Shown: positions 15,559-23,037 of the stretch, one piece after another
Layout of the letters: each line of letters begins with the position of its first letter
Numbering within the stretch: the stretch's first letter is position 1
Assembly (NCBI GenBank): GCA_036004685.1
Contig: DASYRE010000049.1
Coordinates: 1-64,000 of the forward strand
From: Candidatus Polarisedimenticolia bacterium
Lineage (GTDB): Bacteria > Acidobacteriota > Polarisedimenticolia > Gp22-AA2 > AA152
DNA length: 64,000 nucleotides
Direction of reading: 5' to 3'
Notes under the pieces: generated by a model
The model's database searches: none
What the model was told of the DNA's origin: nothing
Seen by the model: only the letters and a program-made list of their open reading frames with translations
Program-made: the position numbers and the translations under genes

Positions 15559-17478
15559 ATGACGACCGGCCCAGGCAGCCCCCAGGGGAAGGGAATCCTG
15601 TTTCCTGCCCTTGCCTTGGGGATCCTGCTCCTCGTGGCGCTGGGCGTCTCGCTGGTGTCGGGCCGCGGCGGCTATTCCCTGGGCTCCTCCGGCCGCACCG
15701 ATTGTCTTCGCTGCCACGCGCGGCCCGCCGATCTGAAAGGCGGAGGCGATCCCGGGCTGGTCGAGCAATGGCGCCGATCGGTGCACTTCCGCCGGGGGGT
15801 CGGGTGCGAGGACTGCCACGGAACGGACCACCAGAAGATGATCGAGACGCACGGAGAGGTCTCCGCGGGAAGGTGCGGAGCGTGCCACGCCGACCGGGTC
15901 CGCGAGTTCGCGAACCAGGGTCATGCCATCGCCTCGACCATGGCGGAATCGAATGCCCGGTTCCTGGCGCAATCCCCGGAGATGCGGCAGCAGGGGTGCA
16001 TGGGATGCCACGCCATCGGCAAGCGCTTTGCGGACGGCAGCGTCGGGAAATGCAACGCCTGCCACGTCGGCCACGCCTTCTCCGCCGAGCAGGCCCGTGA
16101 GCCGGAAGCCTGCATCACCTGCCACGTCGGGCCCGATCACCCGCAGAACGAATCCTACGAGGAGTCGAAGCACGGAATCGCCTACCGGGCGACGCGGGAC
16201 GTCAAGCAAGCCCCCACCTGCGCCTCCTGCCACATGCCCGGCGGGACCCATGACGTCACCTTCGGGATGACGCTGGGAGGCGCGGCCTTCGGGGGCGCGC
16301 TGGAGGGGGAGAGTCACAAGCTCCCCATGAAGACGCTCAGCCGGGCCGAGTTCGATCGCAAGCGCCGCGAGATGCTCCAGGTCTGCAGCGACTGCCATGC
16401 CACCTCCTTCGCGCGCGACTCTCTCGCCGGCGCCGATGCGATCAAGAAGCAGACCGACGCTCTCGTCGACCGGGCGGCGGGGATCGTCGAAGCCGTATGG
16501 CGGGCGGGAGCGCTCGATCCCCGTCCGGAAGATCGGCCTTCGAATCCGGTGGAAGGAGCGGTGCTGGTCCTCGGGACCCATCAGCTCTACGAGGAGACCT
16601 CCCCCCTGGAGCAGCGTTTCTTCGAGCTCTCCGCTTTCTTCGGGCCGACGACCTGGAAAGGGGCCTATCATCACTCTCCCGACCACACCCACTGGCTGGG
16701 GAACATGAAGGCCAAAGAGAGCCTCATCTACATCGAGGCAGAGGCGCGCCGCCTCACGGGGATCTCGTTCGCCAGAACGGAGTCGAATTGGCCCGCTCCG
16801 CCCGCACCGGATCTCGCCCGCGCCGCCTCTCCACCGACCCAGACCCGGCCGGCCCAGACGCGGCCCGCCGCGGCCGGCGTTCCGGCCCGTCCGGCGCCGC
16901 TCCCGCCGGCCTCGGAGACCCGCTCCCCCACCGATCCGGTCCACCCCGCCGCGCCGTTCTCGCGGACGTTTATCCCCCCTTCGGCTCTCGGAGTGCCCTT
17001 CAAGGCGGGCGCGCGGTATCTGGGAGATCGCTACTGCGAGGGATGTCACGCGGACGTCTACGGCTCCTGGCGCAGGACGGAGATGGCCGCCACGTTCGGC
17101 GCCCTTTTTCCCGGCGCCGATCGGGAGCCGAAGGTGAAGAGCCTCGGAATCGATCCCGACGCCGACTTCACCCACGATCGCACCTGCTTCCCCTGCCACA
17201 CGACCGGGTACGGCCAGCCCGGGGGATTCATTTCCCTGGAGAAGACGCCGAGCCGTCTCGGCGTGCAGTGCGAGTCGTGTCATGGCCCGGCGAGCGAATA
17301 CATGGACCACATGAACGCCCGGAAAGGAGGCGGCAAGGTGGCCAGCCCCGGCCTGGTCCTCGCCGACCAGCGCGTCTGCCTGCAGTGCCACCATCCGTCC
17401 GATCCCTGCCCCGATCCCAAGTACGTCTTCGATTACGCCTTGATGAAGACGAAGGGATTGCATGAAATCCACCGCTAA
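15559..17478 (+). CDS. 12-heme c-type cytochrome: HAO-like octaheme fused to c554-like tetraheme
   Basis: A 639-residue membrane-anchored cytochrome. One N-terminal helix (about 14-33) is followed by twelve CxxCH heme sites, starting at residues 49, 83, 106, 147, 165, 185, 221, 276, then 493, 543, 571 and 607. The first eight, with SKHGIAYRA, CASCHMPGGTHDV and the HHSPDHTHWLG segment near 375, resemble octaheme hydroxylamine-oxidoreductase-like proteins. A Pro/Ala-rich linker (about 415-470) leads to four hemes beginning YLGDRYCEGCHADVYGSW, as in cytochrome c554. In ammonia oxidisers HAO and c554 are separate redox partners, so the fusion suggests intramolecular electron transfer. The catalytic activity is unproven: the HAO P460 crosslinking tyrosine cannot be placed without alignment. 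Confidence 0.85.
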   Translation: MTTGPGSPQGKGILFPALALGILLLVALGVSLVSGRGGYSLGSSGRTDCLRCHARPADLKGGGDPGLVEQWRRSVHFRRGVGCEDCHGTDHQKMIETHGEVSAGRCGACHADRVREFANQGHAIASTMAESNARFLAQSPEMRQQGCMGCHAIGKRFADGSVGKCNACHVGHAFSAEQAREPEACITCHVGPDHPQNESYEESKHGIAYRATRDVKQAPTCASCHMPGGTHDVTFGMTLGGAAFGGALEGESHKLPMKTLSRAEFDRKRREMLQVCSDCHATSFARDSLAGADAIKKQTDALVDRAAGIVEAVWRAGALDPRPEDRPSNPVEGAVLVLGTHQLYEETSPLEQRFFELSAFFGPTTWKGAYHHSPDHTHWLGNMKAKESLIYIEAEARRLTGISFARTESNWPAPPAPDLARAASPPTQTRPAQTRPAAAGVPARPAPLPPASETRSPTDPVHPAAPFSRTFIPPSALGVPFKAGARYLGDRYCEGCHADVYGSWRRTEMAATFGALFPGADREPKVKSLGIDPDADFTHDRTCFPCHTTGYGQPGGFISLEKTPSRLGVQCESCHGPASEYMDHMNARKGGGKVASPGLVLADQRVCLQCHHPSDPCPDPKYVFDYALMKTKGLHEIHR

Positions 17479-19768
17479 TCCCTTCCCGGGGGGGGCGGCC
17501 ATCCCGCTGCTCGTGGTTCTCTGCCTCGCGCCGGCCGCCTGCCGGAGAGCGGCCCTCGCGCCGGGGCCCGAGGCCACTTACGTCGGCGCGGAGCGTTGCG
17601 CGGGATGCCACGCCGAGATCACCGGCCGCTGGAAGGCGACGGCTCACGGCAATCACGCCTTCGTCGCCTCGGACGCCGTGGTCAAAGGGGACTTCAAGCA
17701 CAAGAACGTCTACGTCTACCGAGGAGTGACCTCCCGGATGTGGACGGCGGACGGAAAGTACTTCATGGAGACGGAGGGGCCGGACGGCGCGCCGCACGCC
17801 TACCCGATCGATATCGTCCTCGGATGGCGCCAGACGCAGGTCTACCTGACCCGTTTTCCCGACGGCCGCTACCAGACGCTGCCGACCTACTTCGACGTCA
17901 AGGAGAACGCCTGGTTCGACCAGACCGAGGGGGTCGTCCCGAGCGGCGGGAAGAAGCTGACCCCCCGCGACCAGCTCTTCTGGGCGAATCGCGGGCGCAC
18001 CTGGAATTCCGGTTGCAGCGGCTGCCACGGAAGCCAGGTCGAGAAGAACTACGATCCCCGGTCCAATTCGTATCACACCACCTGGACCGACCTGACGATC
18101 AATTGCGAGACCTGCCACGGACCCGGGAGCCTGCATGTCGAGGCCTGGACCCGGGCCGGGACCGGAGGCGAGGTGGACGAGGCGAAAGCGGGACTCGTCA
18201 AGCTGGAGGCGCTCACGCCGGAAAGGCAGGTGGAGGTCTGCGCCCGGTGCCACGCCGCCAAAACCCCCATCGCGCGGGGATGGCAGCCCGGCAAACCGCT
18301 TCTCGAGTATTTTCAGCCGGCGGTCCCCGGGATGGAGCAGCAGTTCTTCTCCGACGGCCGCAACAAGGGGCTGAACTACGATTACGTCGCCTTCATCCAG
18401 AGTCTCTGCTACCGGCAAGGGAACCTGACTTGCACGGGATGCCACGCCGCCCACGGGGCGGGCAATCCGATCGATCTGATCGAGCCGGAGGAGCGGCTGG
18501 ACCGGGTCTGCGCGCCCTGTCACGCCGACATCGCCGCCGATGCTCCAGCGCACACCCATCACGCCGCCGGGAAGAGGGGAAGTCTCTGCGTCGACTGCCA
18601 CATGCCCAACGTGGACATCCTGGGGAAGCGCATCCAGGCGCGGGATCATTCCCTCTCCGTTCCCGTCCCCGGGAACACCAAGAATTTCGGGATTCCGAAC
18701 GCCTGCAATACCTGCCACCGCGATCGCGATCCTGAATGGTCGGCCAAGACCATCCAGGAGTGGTACCGCACCGACCAGCAGGATCGGATCCGTCTGACCG
18801 CCGCGTTCTTCTTCGGCTCGCGGAAGGCTCCCGAGGCCGCGCCGGTCCTTCTGGACCTGTTCAGGAATCGTGAAGCCCTCTCCCCGCCCCGCCGCGCCGG
18901 GATTCCCGCGATCCTGGCGGAGTACAACGACCCGGCGCTCCTGGCGCCTCTCGTCCCGGCGCTCCTCGATCCCCAGGAGGCGCTTCTCGTGCGCTACAAG
19001 GTGGCCGCCGCCATGGCTACGGTCCCCGCGCCGGCCACCGATCAGGCCCTGCTGCGGGCGCTTACCCGGCCGGAGCCGGCGGTCTCGCGGCTCGCCGGGA
19101 TCGAGCTCGCCCGGCGCGGCGTGAAGCCGCGCGATCCGGCGCTGCGCGCCGCGATCGGCCGAATCGTCAAGGAGCACGAAGAGCAGGTGGAGAAAGTGCG
19201 CGCCGACGTCCCCGAGGATCTCGCGAGCCTGGGGGACATCTACGCCAAGCGGGGTGAGGAAGACCGCGCGGTGGAGAAGTACGAAGCGGCGCTGAGGCTG
19301 AACTCCGAGCTTCCGGAGGTCCAGATCCGGCTGGGCACCTTGTACGCGCGCCGAAAGGAGGTCGAGCGCGCCGCGGCCTGCTTCCGGGCGGCCGCCGAAT
19401 TCCTGCCGCGCAGCGGCGTGCCCCTCTTCAACCTCGGGAGTCTCTATCTGCAGACGGGACGGAGCGCCGAGGCGATCCCTCACCTGACGAGGGCTCTCGA
19501 AATCGATCCCGGCTATCGGGAGGCCCGCTACAATCTCGCCGTGGCGCAGCTGGAGGACCGGCGCTTCGCCCCCGCGCTGGAAAACCTGAAGCGGCTCGCC
19601 CCGAGCCGGCCGGGGGATCCGATGATTCAGTATTATCTCGGCCGCGCCTTCGAGGGTCTGGGGCGCAAGGACGCCGCCGCCGACTCCTACCGCAAAGCGT
19701 TGGAAATCGCTCCCGATCTGTCGGACGCGCGAGGAGCGCTGGCGAAGCTGCAGGGGCCGCCGGGGTAG
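17462..19768 (+). CDS. Octaheme cytochrome-TPR lipoprotein
   Basis: A 768-residue protein overlapping the previous gene by 17 bases. The signal ends in a lipobox (APAAC). The N-terminal half holds eight CxxCH sites (CAGCH near residue 46, then CSGCH, CETCH, CARCH, CTGCH, CAPCH, CVDCH, CNTCH). The middle is an Ala/Leu-rich helical, HEAT-like stretch (about 430-565). The C-terminal 190 residues are five or so TPR units (for example LPEVQIRLGTLYARRKEVER). It is likely to receive electrons from the 12-heme partner at the cell surface, with the TPR part docking other proteins. Confidence 0.87.
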   Translation: MKSTANPFPGGAAIPLLVVLCLAPAACRRAALAPGPEATYVGAERCAGCHAEITGRWKATAHGNHAFVASDAVVKGDFKHKNVYVYRGVTSRMWTADGKYFMETEGPDGAPHAYPIDIVLGWRQTQVYLTRFPDGRYQTLPTYFDVKENAWFDQTEGVVPSGGKKLTPRDQLFWANRGRTWNSGCSGCHGSQVEKNYDPRSNSYHTTWTDLTINCETCHGPGSLHVEAWTRAGTGGEVDEAKAGLVKLEALTPERQVEVCARCHAAKTPIARGWQPGKPLLEYFQPAVPGMEQQFFSDGRNKGLNYDYVAFIQSLCYRQGNLTCTGCHAAHGAGNPIDLIEPEERLDRVCAPCHADIAADAPAHTHHAAGKRGSLCVDCHMPNVDILGKRIQARDHSLSVPVPGNTKNFGIPNACNTCHRDRDPEWSAKTIQEWYRTDQQDRIRLTAAFFFGSRKAPEAAPVLLDLFRNREALSPPRRAGIPAILAEYNDPALLAPLVPALLDPQEALLVRYKVAAAMATVPAPATDQALLRALTRPEPAVSRLAGIELARRGVKPRDPALRAAIGRIVKEHEEQVEKVRADVPEDLASLGDIYAKRGEEDRAVEKYEAALRLNSELPEVQIRLGTLYARRKEVERAAACFRAAAEFLPRSGVPLFNLGSLYLQTGRSAEAIPHLTRALEIDPGYREARYNLAVAQLEDRRFAPALENLKRLAPSRPGDPMIQYYLGRAFEGLGRKDAAADSYRKALEIAPDLSDARGALAKLQGPPG

Positions 19769-19798
19769 CTCTTCCCGCCCGGCTCGGTCGCGGCGCGC

Positions 19799-19814
19799 CG
19801 TCGGAATTCCGACG
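19799..19814. promoter_or_regulatory. 16-base perfect palindrome
   Basis: CGTCGGAATTCCGACG is fully symmetric and ends 31 bases before the -35 of the HAMP protein promoter. There is no T-run, so it is not a terminator. It may be an operator. Confidence 0.35.
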
Positions 19815-19845
19815 TTCCACGCTCGAGACGTCGCGGCCCGTTCCT

Positions 19846-19874
19846 TTGACAATCCCGGTGTCGGACCCTAGATT
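19846..19874 (+). promoter_or_regulatory. Promoter of the HAMP membrane protein gene
   Basis: TTGACA (19846-19851), 17 bases, TAGATT (19869-19874). It shows that the TTG at 19846, an apparent in-frame start, is really the -35 box. Confidence 0.72.
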
Positions 19875-19917
19875 TCACGCCGAGTCGGCTCGCATGGCGG
19901 GGACCGGAGGATGCGGC

Positions 19918-20598
19918 GTGAAGTTGGAAAGCGCGGAAAGGGGATGGGAACGCTCTGAACGGGCCGCTCCGGCCGCCGCGTCCGGCGGACTGGTCCGGAG
20001 CCTCCTGCAGAAAGTCTTCGGCCGGCGCCGGCGCATCCTCGTTAATCTCCGTTACCAGCTCAAGATGGCCATGATAGGCACGATCGGAATGGGATTCCTG
20101 GTCGGCCTGATGATCCTGATCCTGTACCGAATCAACGCGCAGAATTCCCGGGAACTCCTGGAGGTGGCGCCTTTCCTCAAGGAGAGCCTGGCGGTGCGCG
20201 ACCGCAACCAGCTCCTGGTGATGCTCGCGGGCGGAATCGTTTTCATGGCCGGCGTGTTCCTCGTCGAGATCCTCGAATCCCACAAGACGGCCGGGGTCAT
20301 CCACAACGTGCGAAGACGGCTGGAGGAGGTGCGCTCCGGCCGCTTCAGCGCGCGCGTCAAGCTTCGCAAGCACGACAACTTTCCGGAGCTTGCGGAATCG
20401 TTCAACGACATGGTCTCGGTCATCCGCTCCCGGACCGAAGGGGATCTCGCCACGCTCGGCCGGATGGCGTCGCTCGCCGCCGACCTGCTCCGCGAGGAGG
20501 TCCGCGGCAATCGCGAGGGACTCCGCCAGATTGCCCACACGCTCCGGCAGTCGCTGGAAGACGCCCGGCGCCACAAATCGGAGCTGCTGCGGCCCTGA
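19918..20598 (+). CDS. Two-helix HAMP-domain membrane protein
   Basis: A 226-residue protein starting at a GTG with GGAGG seven bases upstream. Two transmembrane helices (about 50-72 and 98-118) bracket a short periplasmic loop. A HAMP-like linker follows (VRRRLEEVRSGRFSARVKLRKHDNFPELAESFNDM), then a helical tail likely to be a coiled coil. There is no kinase, cyclase or methyl-accepting signalling domain. It probably senses or structures something at the inner membrane and signals through a partner. Confidence 0.75.
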   Translation: MKLESAERGWERSERAAPAAASGGLVRSLLQKVFGRRRRILVNLRYQLKMAMIGTIGMGFLVGLMILILYRINAQNSRELLEVAPFLKESLAVRDRNQLLVMLAGGIVFMAGVFLVEILESHKTAGVIHNVRRRLEEVRSGRFSARVKLRKHDNFPELAESFNDMVSVIRSRTEGDLATLGRMASLAADLLREEVRGNREGLRQIAHTLRQSLEDARRHKSELLRP

Positions 20599-20665
20599 TC
20601 TCGTCGCCGCGAGCTCCTCCAGCTGAACTCTTCCGGGCGGCGTTACGAATGAACGCAGATTGTTG

Positions 20666-20694
20666 TTGACTTCTCGGGACGGCGACGGTATGCT
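20666..20694 (+). promoter_or_regulatory. Promoter of the cold-shock gene
   Basis: TTGACT (20666-20671), 17 bases, TATGCT (20689-20694). Transcription would begin near 20701, giving a leader of about 168 bases before the GTG start, which is typical of regulated cold-shock mRNAs. Confidence 0.75.
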
Positions 20695-20728
20695 ACAGCT
20701 CGTGTCTGCGAGGAGTTACCCGGCTTGA

Positions 20729-20812
20729 ATGGCAAATAACCACGAAAGCGCTTCTCGGCTTTGGTGGTTTTTTTTTGCCTTGAGACGGGCTTCAGCCACG
20801 GCGGTGCGATAG
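20729..20812 (+). CDS. Possible 27-codon leader peptide
   Basis: ATG to TAG inside the cold-shock leader, with GAGGAG 13 bases upstream. It reads through the terminator-like hairpin, encoding Leu-Trp-Trp-Phe-Phe-Phe over the right arm and T-run. This may be chance, since the T-run dictates the Phe codons. If translated, ribosome position could control the hairpin. Confidence 0.25.
   Translation: MANNHESASRLWWFFFALRRASATAVR
20738..20776 (+). terminator. Terminator-like hairpin within the csp leader (candidate attenuator)
   Basis: AACCAC-G-AAAGC pairs with GCTTT-G-GTGGTT (12 positions, one G-G mismatch, eight-base loop), followed by nine T residues (20768-20776). It lies between the csp promoter and the csp start, so it may stop transcription conditionally, for example depending on temperature or leader translation. 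Confidence 0.6.
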
Positions 20813-20868
20813 CCGCCTCGAACCAAGGCAAGGCCTTGTATCTTAGTCGAAAGGAGGTAGTTACAGTA

Positions 20869-21069
20869 GTGCCCAAAGGAAAAGTGAAGTGGTTCAACAA
20901 CGCCAAAGGGTACGGCTTCATCCAGCAGGAAGACGGAAGCGACATCTTCGTCCATTTTTCTGCCATCAAGGGTGAGGGGTACAAGACCCTCGAAGAGGGT
21001 CAGGTGGTGGAATTCGACATCACTCAGGGACCGAAAGGTCTCCAGGCGGAGAACGTCGTTAAGGCCTAA
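20869..21069 (+). CDS. Cold-shock protein (CspA family)
   Basis: A 66-residue CSD protein with both RNA-binding motifs: KGYGFIQ (RNP1) and DIFVHF (RNP2). It begins [14 protein letters not shown] as usual. CspA-type proteins bind single-stranded RNA and melt structure, also antiterminating transcription. The GTG start at 20869 is set by homology and by AAAGGAGG upstream (spacing 11, rather long). It is a single-gene transcript closed by the terminator at 21098. Confidence 0.96.
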   Translation: MPKGKVKWFNNAKGYGFIQQEDGSDIFVHFSAIKGEGYKTLEEGQVVEFDITQGPKGLQAENVVKA

Positions 21070-21097
21070 GCTCCTTTCGACTTTTGCTCCAATTGAA

Positions 21098-21126
21098 CCC
21101 CGGCGGACGCCCGCCGGGGTTTTTTA
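21098..21126 (+). terminator. Intrinsic terminator after csp
   Basis: A perfect nine-pair stem CCCCGGCGG/CCGCCGGGG with loop ACGC, followed by a run of T from 21120. It lies 30 bases after the csp stop. Confidence 0.92.
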
Positions 21127-21134
21127 TTGTCTTT

Positions 21135-21602
21135 TTATTGTGCCGGAGCGGCGTCCACGGAGGGACCCGGGTCGTGCAGATCGGGGTGCTTCTTGAAATA
21201 ACGCTGGATGACCCATTCGGGCGTCTTCGCCGCCTCGCCCGCTCCGAACTTGCTTTCGAACACCCCGTCACCGTCCGTGTCGACGATCGCGTAGACGTCG
21301 GTGGGCTTCCCGTCCTTCCCCTTGATGTGGAACTGGCAGGCGAAGACCTCCCCTTCGATCTCCAGGGTCTCGAAGACCACGTCCTGATCCTTCTTCTTGT
21401 AGATCTTCATCAAGGTCTCCTTCCCGGCGATGCGGCCGGTGGCGTCCACGGGTCGGATCGCCTTCTTCTCGGCGCGGGCCGGATTGGGAAAGAGCCAGCC
21501 GCCCTTCTTGATCTGCGCCGCCGCCAGGGGAAGGGATCCGACGGCCGCCACGAGCAGCAGGGAAAACGCTCTTCTCATCATAATCCGACGCTTTTTCCTC
21601 AC
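21135..21602 (-). CDS. Secreted hypothetical protein
   Basis: A 155-residue protein with a basic n-region and a hydrophobic signal ending ...LAAAQ. The mature part is a small mixed alpha/beta domain with a Ca-loop-like DTDGDGVFESKFG near residues 108-120. No known family is recognised. The GTG at 21602 lies only about 10 bases from an extended -10, so either this leaderless-type start or the ATG at 21581 could be used; both keep the signal peptide. Confidence 0.65.
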   Translation of the reverse strand: MRKKRRIMMRRAFSLLLVAAVGSLPLAAAQIKKGGWLFPNPARAEKKAIRPVDATGRIAGKETLMKIYKKKDQDVVFETLEIEGEVFACQFHIKGKDGKPTDVYAIVDTDGDGVFESKFGAGEAAKTPEWVIQRYFKKHPDLHDPGPSVDAAPAQ

Positions 21603-21611
21603 GGGTGCGCC

Positions 21612-21620
21612 ATCCTAGCA
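21612..21620 (-). promoter_or_regulatory. Extended -10 (TGCTAGGAT)
   Basis: On the minus strand TGC-TAGGAT lies just upstream of the secreted protein gene. It is one of several similar extended -10 boxes in the window. Confidence 0.4.
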
Positions 21621-21673
21621 TGAGGCTTGGAGATCGTCCAAAATCGCGGCTTCCGTGGCAACGCTCCGGAGCG

Positions 21674-22306
21674 TCAGGCCTCCAGATCGCCGTCGGGGCT
21701 GGAGTTGGCGAGGATGGTCTTGTAATAAGGAAGGAGCCGTTCCTCGTAGACCGCGATGAGCTTGTCCAGTAGCTCGACGGGATTCTCGCTGTAGACGACC
21801 TGAGCCCCCGTATTCTTCTGGATGAAGGAGATGATCGTCTCGATTCGATCGGTGATGCCGCCCGTCCCCTTGAGAACCCCGATGACCTTCGCTTCGTCGA
21901 AAGCGATGGCGAACTCTCCCAGCGTCCCGGATCGGCCGCCCATGAAGACGACCATGTCGCAGGAGCGGATGTTCTCGATCTCCCGGCCCATCAGACCGCT
22001 TCCCGTATAGATGATGGCGTCGTACCCGTGATAGGGAGAGGCGTACTTCATGGCGTGCTCTTCGAAATTCAGGGCGGGCGAGATCCCGACCACCAACCCT
22101 CCCGATTCCTTGGCGCCGAGGACCGCCTGGTGAGGAAGGCCGGGACAGGCGCCGGTAATCAGGACGCAGCCGCGGCGGGCGATCTCCTGGCCCATGCGGT
22201 AGGCCTTCTGGAGGATCTCCCGGCTGATGTCTCCGCCGGCGGAGCCCATCACGCCCACGGTGATCCTGAGGAGCGTGTGGACCGGGTCGTCTTTGCTTGC
22301 GCTCAT
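21674..22306 (-). CDS. LOG/SLOG-family nucleotide-binding protein (TIGR00725-like)
   Basis: A 210-residue Rossmann-like protein. It opens TVGVMGSAGGD, with ITGACPGLPHQAV in the middle, and carries the family signature GGRSGTLGEF (about residues 122-131), which corresponds to PGGxGTxxE of the LOG/lysine-decarboxylase-like proteins. LOG enzymes release ribose phosphate from nucleotide monophosphates; this subgroup is mostly uncharacterised. No ribosome site is seen, and the -10 box is only 10 bases from the ATG, so the mRNA may be leaderless. Confidence 0.82.
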   Translation of the reverse strand: MSASKDDPVHTLLRITVGVMGSAGGDISREILQKAYRMGQEIARRGCVLITGACPGLPHQAVLGAKESGGLVVGISPALNFEEHAMKYASPYHGYDAIIYTGSGLMGREIENIRSCDMVVFMGGRSGTLGEFAIAFDEAKVIGVLKGTGGITDRIETIISFIQKNTGAQVVYSENPVELLDKLIAVYEERLLPYYKTILANSSPDGDLEA

Positions 22307-22315
22307 CGGGCGCGG

Positions 22316-22344
22316 AGTCTAGCACAGCGGGTGGCGCGCGCCAA
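22316..22344 (-). promoter_or_regulatory. Promoter of the LOG-like gene
   Basis: Minus-strand TTGGCG (22339-22344), 17 bases, TGC-extended TAGACT (22316-22321). The predicted start falls 2-4 bases before the ATG at 22306. Confidence 0.55.
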
Positions 22345-22381
22345 GACGAGGAGCTTCGACCGGCCGGGGATCAGTCCGGGT

Positions 22382-22411
22382 TTGACCCTGCCCGGGAGCG
22401 GCTCTTATAAT
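22382..22411 (+). promoter_or_regulatory. Promoter of the thioredoxin-fold lipoprotein gene
   Basis: TTGACC (22382-22387), 18 bases, TATAAT (22406-22411). The leader is about 35 bases. Confidence 0.75.
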
Positions 22412-22452
22412 GCGCCGCCACGGGGACGTCCCCGCAACTTCGGACAATCTCG

Positions 22453-23034
22453 ATGAAGCTTCGCTTCCTACGCTCGGCCGGAATCGCCGCCGCCGTGTTC
22501 GCCGCTCTCGCCGCCGGCGGCTGTTCGCCGGGGACCGGGGCCTTCACGCTTCCCGACGATCCCCTCGTAGGCCGGCCGGCGCCCCCCTTCGTCTTCCACA
22601 ACGTGCACCAACGCCCCTTTCCGTCGCTGAACTTCGCGGGCAAGACGCTGGTGCTCATTTTCGTCCGGGCGGGGCAGCCCGAGGTCCAGTCGCTGCTCCT
22701 GGAGATGGAAAGGATGCACCGGGAGCCGGAGTTCACCGCGGTCCAGTTCGTGGCCATCGCCCCGGAGCAGGATCCGATCACCCAGCCCTTTTGGATCGGA
22801 CTGCGCAACACCCTGCCTCTGGCGCTCGACTACACCGACACGGCCGGACGTTACGGGGCGGGATCGCTCCCGATGATCGTGGTCCGCGATTTCCGGGAGA
22901 TCATCCGCCTGAGGCTGGACGGCTTTACGGGAAAGGACTTCCGCCCGAAAATCGCGGCCGTTCGCAAGACCGTCCGGGAATCCGAGAACTTCCGGACGCA
23001 ACCCTCTTCCGCCTCCCCCTCCCCCACTCCCTGA
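22453..23034 (+). CDS. Thioredoxin-fold (AhpC/TSA-like) lipoprotein lacking catalytic cysteines
   Basis: A 193-residue lipoprotein (lipobox AAGGC, Cys about 24). The mature start LVGRPAPPFVFHNVHQRPF and the strand LVLIFVRAGQPEVQSLLLEM match the opening of peroxiredoxin/TlpA folds. Where the family has the CxxC or peroxidatic Cys, this protein has A-G-Q-P-E. A cis-Pro (GSLPMIVV) is kept. So the fold is present but thiol chemistry is not; it may bind a partner or metal. No ribosome site is obvious. The tail is Ser/Pro-rich. Confidence 0.72.
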   Translation: MKLRFLRSAGIAAAVFAALAAGGCSPGTGAFTLPDDPLVGRPAPPFVFHNVHQRPFPSLNFAGKTLVLIFVRAGQPEVQSLLLEMERMHREPEFTAVQFVAIAPEQDPITQPFWIGLRNTLPLALDYTDTAGRYGAGSLPMIVVRDFREIIRLRLDGFTGKDFRPKIAAVRKTVRESENFRTQPSSASPSPTP

Positions 23035-23037
23035 GCC

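Noticed and set aside
17228-19852. Very long open frame on the minus strand opposite the heme-TPR gene
   Set aside because: It is the antisense shadow of a GC-rich gene with 8 CxxCH motifs; it has no ribosome site or family-like sequence.
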